DNA from: Streptomyces sp. NBC_01439 | GTDB lineage: Bacteria; Actinomycetota; Actinomycetes; Streptomycetales; Streptomycetaceae | Reading direction: 5' to 3' | DNA: 64,000 bases | NCBI RefSeq assembly: GCF_036227605.1 | Contig: NZ_CP109487.1 | Span: forward strand, 7,563,501 to 7,627,500 | Part shown: positions 60,286 through 64,000 of the stretch, piece after piece | Position numbering within the stretch: the stretch's first letter is position 1 | Layout of the letters: each line of letters starts with the position of its first letter | Position numbers and translations under genes: made by a program | The notes under the pieces: model-generated | Databases searched by the model: none | What the model was told of the DNA's origin: nothing | What the model saw: the letters and a program-made list of their open reading frames with translations, nothing else

Positions 60286-61458
60286 ATGACTGACCGCGCC
60301 CCGCAGCCGGTGGACCGACAGCTGCCCACCGAGGAGTCCCGGGACCTCCTCGCCCTCGTACGCGAGATCGCGCAGCGGGAGATCCGTCCCAAGGCGGCCG
60401 AGGAGGAAGACTCCGGCCGGTTCCCGCGGGAGGTCTTCACCCTGCTCTCCGAGGCAGGCCTGCTCGGCCTTCCCTACCCCGGTGAATTCGGCGGCGGCGA
60501 GCAGCCGTACGAGGTCTACCTCCAGGTCCTCGAGGAGCTGGCCGCGGCCCGCCTGACCGTCGGCCTCGGCGTCAGCGTGCACTCCCTGGCCTGCCACGGC
60601 CTCGGCGGCTACGGCACCAAGGAGCAGCAGAGCGCGCACCTCCCCGCGATGCTCGGCGGCGGCCTGCTCGGCGCCTACTGCCTCTCCGAGCCGGCCGCCG
60701 GCTCCGACGCCGCCTCGCTCACCACCAAGGCGGTACGGGACGGCGACGACTGGATCATCACCGGCACCAAGGCCTGGATCACCCACGGCGGGGTCGCCGA
60801 CTTCTACACCGTCCTCGCGCGCACCGGCGTCGAGGGGCCCAAGGGCATCACGGCCTTCCTGGTCCCCGGGGACGCGGAGGGCCTGACCGCGGCCGTGCCC
60901 GAGAAGAAGATGGGCATGAAGGGCTCGCCCACCGCCCAGCTGCACTTCGACGGCGTACGGGTCCCCGACGCCCGCCGCATCGGCGAGGAGGGGCAGGGCT
61001 TCAGCATCGCCCTGGCCGCACTGGACGCCGGGCGCCTGGGCATCGCCGCCTGCGCCATCGGCGTCGCCCAGGCCGCACTGGACGAGGCCCTGACGTACGC
61101 ACTGGACCGCAAGCAGTTCGGGCACCCGATCGCGGACTTCCAGGGGCTGCGCTTCATGCTGGCCGACATGGCCACCAAGATCGAGGCCGGTCGGGCGCTC
61201 TACCTCGCGGCGGCGCGGCTGCGCGACGCCGGCAAGCCGTTCTCCCGCCAGGCGGCCATGGCCAAGCTGTTCTGCACGGACGCGGCGATGGCCGTCACCA
61301 CGGACGCGGTGCAGGTCCTCGGCGGGTACGGCTACACGGCGGACTTCCCCGTCGAACGGCTGATGCGGGAGGCGAAGGTGCTCCAGATCGTGGAGGGCAC
61401 CAATCAGATCCAGCGCATGGTCATCGCCCGCCACCTGGCGGGCCCGGAGACGCGCTGA
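60286..61458 (+). CDS. Acyl-CoA dehydrogenase
   Basis: A 390-residue flavoenzyme introducing a trans-2 double bond into acyl-CoA, in fatty-acid or amino-acid catabolism. The FAD/substrate motifs are AYCLSEPAAGSDAASL, WITHGG and RKQFGHPIADFQ; the C-terminal QVLGGYGYTADFPVERLMREAKVLQIVEGTNQIQR holds the catalytic Glu region. ATG 60286 has GGAGGAG upstream. Short-chain specificity is suggested by overall similarity to butyryl/isobutyryl-type enzymes but cannot be fixed. The stop overlaps the palindrome CTGACCGCGGTCAG. Confidence 0.94.
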   Translation: MTDRAPQPVDRQLPTEESRDLLALVREIAQREIRPKAAEEEDSGRFPREVFTLLSEAGLLGLPYPGEFGGGEQPYEVYLQVLEELAAARLTVGLGVSVHSLACHGLGGYGTKEQQSAHLPAMLGGGLLGAYCLSEPAAGSDAASLTTKAVRDGDDWIITGTKAWITHGGVADFYTVLARTGVEGPKGITAFLVPGDAEGLTAAVPEKKMGMKGSPTAQLHFDGVRVPDARRIGEEGQGFSIALAALDAGRLGIAACAIGVAQAALDEALTYALDRKQFGHPIADFQGLRFMLADMATKIEAGRALYLAAARLRDAGKPFSRQAAMAKLFCTDAAMAVTTDAVQVLGGYGYTADFPVERLMREAKVLQIVEGTNQIQRMVIARHLAGPETR

Positions 61459-61464
61459 CCGCGG

Positions 61465-61710
61465 TCAGTACAGCCCGCTGCTGGTCGTGGGCCAGACCGG
61501 GGAGGACGTGAGCCGCGACCACTCCGGGTCGCGCCGGCCGGGCAACGTCCGGCCGGCATCCGCCCACCGCGTCAGCAGGTCCAGGTAGATCGGCGGATCC
61601 GTCACCTGCGATGCCTGCGGGGCCTGCTCACGCGGCCGCTGAACCGATTCTTCGAATCCCGGCGCCACCAGTCGACGCCTTCGGCCCGTTGAAGACTGAA
61701 GCATGGTCAT
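61465..61710 (-). CDS. Small hypothetical protein
   Basis: An 81-residue protein without recognised domains, rich in Arg and Pro, containing PPIYLDLLTRWADAGRTLPGRRDPEWSRL, which looks conserved rather than random. GAGGT lies just before the first ATG and six bases before a second in-frame ATG (61704), so the start may be either. It is convergent with the acyl-CoA dehydrogenase, its stop seven bases from that gene's. No signal peptide. The region 61711-61903 upstream shows no other gene. Confidence 0.6.
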   Translation of the reverse strand: MTMLQSSTGRRRRLVAPGFEESVQRPREQAPQASQVTDPPIYLDLLTRWADAGRTLPGRRDPEWSRLTSSPVWPTTSSGLY

Positions 61711-61903
61711 ACCTCGCCAACGCAGAACCGAAGGGCCGGGTAATCGCCCCCGAGGTGCGCCCATCCGTTCGAGGCGTCGCCGGGTGCGGGGCGGGGGCGG
61801 CGCGGCGGGGGGTGGTGTGGCGGCCGGACGGCGCTTTCGGCGTCGGCCGCTGACCGTCACCGATCAACGGGTCCGTCGACCTCCGGTCGGCGGACCCGCA
61901 CCC

Positions 61904-62299
61904 TCAACGGGCGTCTGACAGCTGGTCCAGCTCCGCGCCGATCGCTCCGCGCAGTGCGTCATGGTGCGGACCGAGTGCGAACGTGCTGTCGCTCCACCTC
62001 TCGCGCGGATACAGCCAGACGGGCATGCCCACGAGATCGGCCGGCTCCCATTCGAAACGCGGCCACACGTGCGCGTGCAAGAAGCCGTCGGTGTTGCCGA
62101 GGATCTCCAGGTTCACCCGGCGGAAGGCCGGGTCCAGACGCCTGCAGGCTCGCTCGACCGCTTCCCCCAGCCGATCCATGTCGGACAAGAAGGCCAACCG
62201 CCTCGCCTTCGGTAGGTCCGACAGCCGTTGCACGGCCGGGTCGTCCGTCAGGAGCACCGAGTATCCGGCCGGGTGACCCCCGCCCACCGAAGCCACCAC
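61904..62299 (-). pseudogene. HIT-family hydrolase gene, 5'-truncated
   Basis: The visible 131 residues run from GYSVLLTDDPAVQRLSDLPKARR to LGPHHDALRGAIGAELDQL and include LEILGNTDGFLHAHVWPRFEW, the histidine-triad element of diadenosine-tetraphosphate-type HIT hydrolases. As I recall the family, about 40 N-terminal residues should precede GYSVLL; here the frame instead reads MVASVGGGHPA and comes from a sequence shared with the outer end of the 35.6-37.9 kb repeat. The gene therefore appears cut at 62265 and its promoter lost. Whether the remainder is expressed is doubtful. Confidence 0.65.
62265..62294 (-). repeat. Fragment of the dispersed repeat at the HIT gene break
   Basis: The plus-strand 20-mer CCGGCCGGGTGACCCCCGCC is identical to 37822-37841, the outer end of the right arm, and the following ACCGAAGCC is also shared. 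The left arm has the related CCGCCCACCGAAGCCCC. No longer copy of the arm follows; 62300-62513 is C-rich and contains no gene that I can see apart from the ribosome-binding site of the next one. Confidence 0.7.
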
Positions 62300-62513
62300 C
62301 GTGCCACCCGACCCCGCCCGACAGACTTCCCGCCCCCGAAGCCCCCGCCCCCCACCTCACCCCACCGGGAGCTCCCGGCATATCGCGCCGGTCTGTCAGA
62401 GCGTGCCAGAAGGGTGGCCCCGGGGCTTGTTTCTGACGTACCGTCATATTTGCTCGAGCCGCCGCTCCACGTACTCCCAGCCGTTTCGAAGCCGCCCGTC
62501 CAGGAGGTTCGCC

Positions 62514-63647
62514 ATGCCCGCCGACCGGCCCGTCGCGCTCGACGAATACCCGATCCACCAGGCGCCCTTGTCGATGAAGCACGTCGTCAGCGGTGACCGC
62601 AACGCCTACGACCGGTGCATCTTCCACGTCTTCGACCACGCCGGCCGCGCCGTCCTGATACTCGGCCTCGGCGTCTACCCCAACGCAGGGGTCATCGACG
62701 CCTACGCCACCCTCCGCATCGGCGACGAGCTGCTCGCCGTCCGGGCCTCCGACGCCCTCGGTGACGACCGGACGAACCTCTCGGTGGGACCTCTGTCCAT
62801 CACCGTCGACGTACCGCTCAAGCGGCTCACGCTGCGCTGCGCCGCCGATCCGGCGGACCCGCACGGGCTCTCGTACGACATCACCTGGACCGCCGAGTTC
62901 CCCGCCGTCTGGGAGCCGCACCACGTCCAGCGGCGCGGCGACCGCCTCATGCTCGAAGGCCGCCGCTTCGTGCAGGCCGGCCAGGTCACCGGAACCATCC
63001 GGGCCAAGGGGGAGGAGCTCATCCTCACGCCGGGGGAGTGGACCGGCACCCGCGACCGGAGTTGGGGCGTGCGGCCGATCCCCGGGGAGGAAGGGGGGCG
63101 CGCGGCCGACGAGTACCGCCCCGAGGGCTTCCACTGGCTGTGGATCCCGGTCCGCTTCGAGGACCGCTTCGTCATGGTCATCGCCCAGGAGGACGCCGAC
63201 GGCCACCGCACCCTGAACGAGGCCGTGCAGGTCTTCCCGGAGGACCGCGGACGCCACGACGTCCAACTCGGCTGGCCGCACACCGAGATCCGCTACCGGC
63301 CCGGCAGTCGGCACCCCGAGCGGGCCGTCGTCCACCTCACCGACCCCTCCCGCAAGCCCCTCGAACTGGGCGTGGAGATCCTCAACTCGTCCCCGCTCGC
63401 CGTCGGCGCCGGATACCCGCCCGCCGCTGACTGGCAGCACGGCACCTGGCAGGGCCGCGGCTGGAGCGACCGCCGCGTCTACGACCTCTCCGACCCCGCG
63501 GCCCACCCGATGGCCGCCTTCGGAGTGACCGACCACTCGGCCCGCTTCACCCTCGACGGGCGGATCGGCCACGGCATCTTCGAACACGGCAGCTTCGGGC
63601 GCCACGACCCGAGCGGTTTCGCCGACCACTCCTCCGTCGCCCAGTAG
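62514..63647 (+). CDS. Hypothetical protein of a conserved beta-rich family (DUF7064/7065-like)
   Basis: A 377-residue soluble protein predicted to be mainly beta-strand. It shows YDRCIFHVFDHAGRAVLILGLGVYPNAGVIDAYATL near the N-terminus and RDRSWGVRPIPGEEG, then GFHWLWIPVRFEDRF, in the middle, the pattern of lipocalin-like AttH/DUF7064-7065 proteins. AGGAGG lies six bases before the ATG. It is followed 15 bases later by an aminoglycoside-phosphotransferase-like gene, a pairing often seen for this family. Both are probably co-transcribed; the function is unknown, possibly linked to lipid or CoA metabolism. Confidence 0.7.
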   Translation: MPADRPVALDEYPIHQAPLSMKHVVSGDRNAYDRCIFHVFDHAGRAVLILGLGVYPNAGVIDAYATLRIGDELLAVRASDALGDDRTNLSVGPLSITVDVPLKRLTLRCAADPADPHGLSYDITWTAEFPAVWEPHHVQRRGDRLMLEGRRFVQAGQVTGTIRAKGEELILTPGEWTGTRDRSWGVRPIPGEEGGRAADEYRPEGFHWLWIPVRFEDRFVMVIAQEDADGHRTLNEAVQVFPEDRGRHDVQLGWPHTEIRYRPGSRHPERAVVHLTDPSRKPLELGVEILNSSPLAVGAGYPPAADWQHGTWQGRGWSDRRVYDLSDPAAHPMAAFGVTDHSARFTLDGRIGHGIFEHGSFGRHDPSGFADHSSVAQ

Positions 63648-63662
63648 GAAAGGGGATCCACC

Positions 63663-64000
63663 ATGGCCACCGCGCCACGACCGCGCACCTCCACCCGGGA
63701 GCCCGAGGAGCTCGCCCGCCGCCTCGCCGCCTGGTTGGACACCAGGCTCCCCGGCGCGCGGGTCACGGGCGTCTCGGTCCCCGGGTCCAACGGGATGTCC
63801 AGCGAGACCCTGCTCTTCGACATAGAGCACCCCGACACCCCGCTGCGCGCCTGCGCGCTGCGGCTCGCCGCCGACCCGGCCGCCTACACCGTCTTCCCGA
63901 CGTACGACATGCCGCGCCAGCACCGCGTGATGAGCCTGGTCGCCCGGCACACGGACCTGCCCGTCCCGCGCGTGCAGTGGCTGGAGGAGGACCCGGTGCC
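63663..64000 (+). CDS. Phosphotransferase (APH/ACAD10-like) family protein, N-terminal part
   Basis: The first 112 residues of a protein that runs out of the window. It starts MATAPRPRTSTREPEELARRLAAWLD and contains PGSNGMSSETLLFDIEH, the nucleotide-binding loop region of APH-fold phosphotransferases, followed by LRLAADPAAYTVFPTYDMPRQHRVM and LPVPRVQWLEEDPV, typical of the ACAD10-like group. AAGGGGA ribosome-binding site. It forms an operon with the preceding hypothetical gene. The catalytic loop lies outside the window, so activity cannot be judged. Confidence 0.8.
   Translation, partial: MATAPRPRTSTREPEELARRLAAWLDTRLPGARVTGVSVPGSNGMSSETLLFDIEHPDTPLRACALRLAADPAAYTVFPTYDMPRQHRVMSLVARHTDLPVPRVQWLEEDPV

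Overview
The window is high-GC actinobacterial DNA, almost certainly from a Streptomyces chromosome. The coding bias is strongly toward G/C at third codon positions, GTG starts are frequent and many genes overlap by four bases. It carries lineage-typical genes: a TTG-start TetR gene, an SPW-repeat protein, an SCO1431-type mini membrane protein, a GuaB1-type IMPDH/GMPR protein, a DasR/chi-type chitinase promoter and a short RHIDLLRV-type leader peptide. From memory, the rib/his/chitinase block resembles the S. coelicolor region near SCO1438-SCO1444; this was not checked. No rRNA, convincing tRNA, CRISPR array or prophage is visible.

Layout. 0-11.4 kb (+): a SpoIIE-type phosphatase C-terminus and a ParA-like ATPase, then a redox operon. 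The operon holds a DJ-1/PfpI protein, an aldehyde dehydrogenase, an F420/NADP-reductase-like protein, the three subunits of a molybdenum hydroxylase (2Fe-2S, Mo, FAD), an MFS transporter, a cNMP-domain histidine kinase and an NTF2-like protein, and it closes with a perfect hairpin terminator. 11.4-16.3 kb (+): a TMEM175-type channel, a degenerate IS701-type transposase coupled to XdhC, and guaB1. 16.4-23.6 kb (-): a LytTR/LytS two-component pair bracketing a sodium:solute symporter, a repeat lipoprotein, an SGNH hydrolase and the remnant of an SDR gene. 23.9-30.2 kb: a cationic amino-acid permease, an AsnC regulator, an acetyltransferase, a leader peptide with a truncated glutathionyl-reductase-like protein, and DavA/DavB-like lysine catabolic enzymes. 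30.2-35.6 kb: hypothetical genes, an NCS2 permease, and an MFS gene divergent from a ROK regulator with a palindromic operator between them. 35.6-37.9 kb: two long inverted repeat arms of about 0.5 kb flanking two unusual genes. 37.9-42.0 kb (-): an NmrA-like oxidoreductase, an ECF41-type sigma factor and a GH18 chitinase. 42.3-48.6 kb (+): an FMN riboswitch, ribD-ribE-ribM-ribBA-ribH, hisE-hisG and a PH-domain membrane protein. 48.7-53.7 kb (+): a structured leader RNA candidate, two CNNM/CorC-type proteins and an AftA-like membrane glycosyltransferase. 53.8-64 kb: an EccA-like AAA+ ATPase, a uridine-kinase-like protein, a C39-type secreted peptidase, small membrane proteins, a TetR regulator, an acyl-CoA dehydrogenase, a truncated HIT gene, and a hypothetical protein followed by a phosphotransferase cut by the window edge.

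How they work together. The Mo-hydroxylase cluster looks like an oxidative catabolic unit (hydroxylase, aldehyde dehydrogenase, transporter, sensor); its XdhC maturase lies about 5 kb downstream. The permease, AsnC regulator, DavA and DavB could form a lysine uptake and 5-aminovalerate module, and similar 12-bp motif pairs about 30 bp apart lie in front of both the permease and davA. The rib genes are riboswitch-controlled and run straight into hisE-hisG. The most unusual structure is the inverted-repeat block at 35.6-37.9 kb. Sequence from its outer end recurs at the break of the truncated HIT gene at 62.27 kb, which suggests a dispersed repeat family that has reshaped this chromosome.
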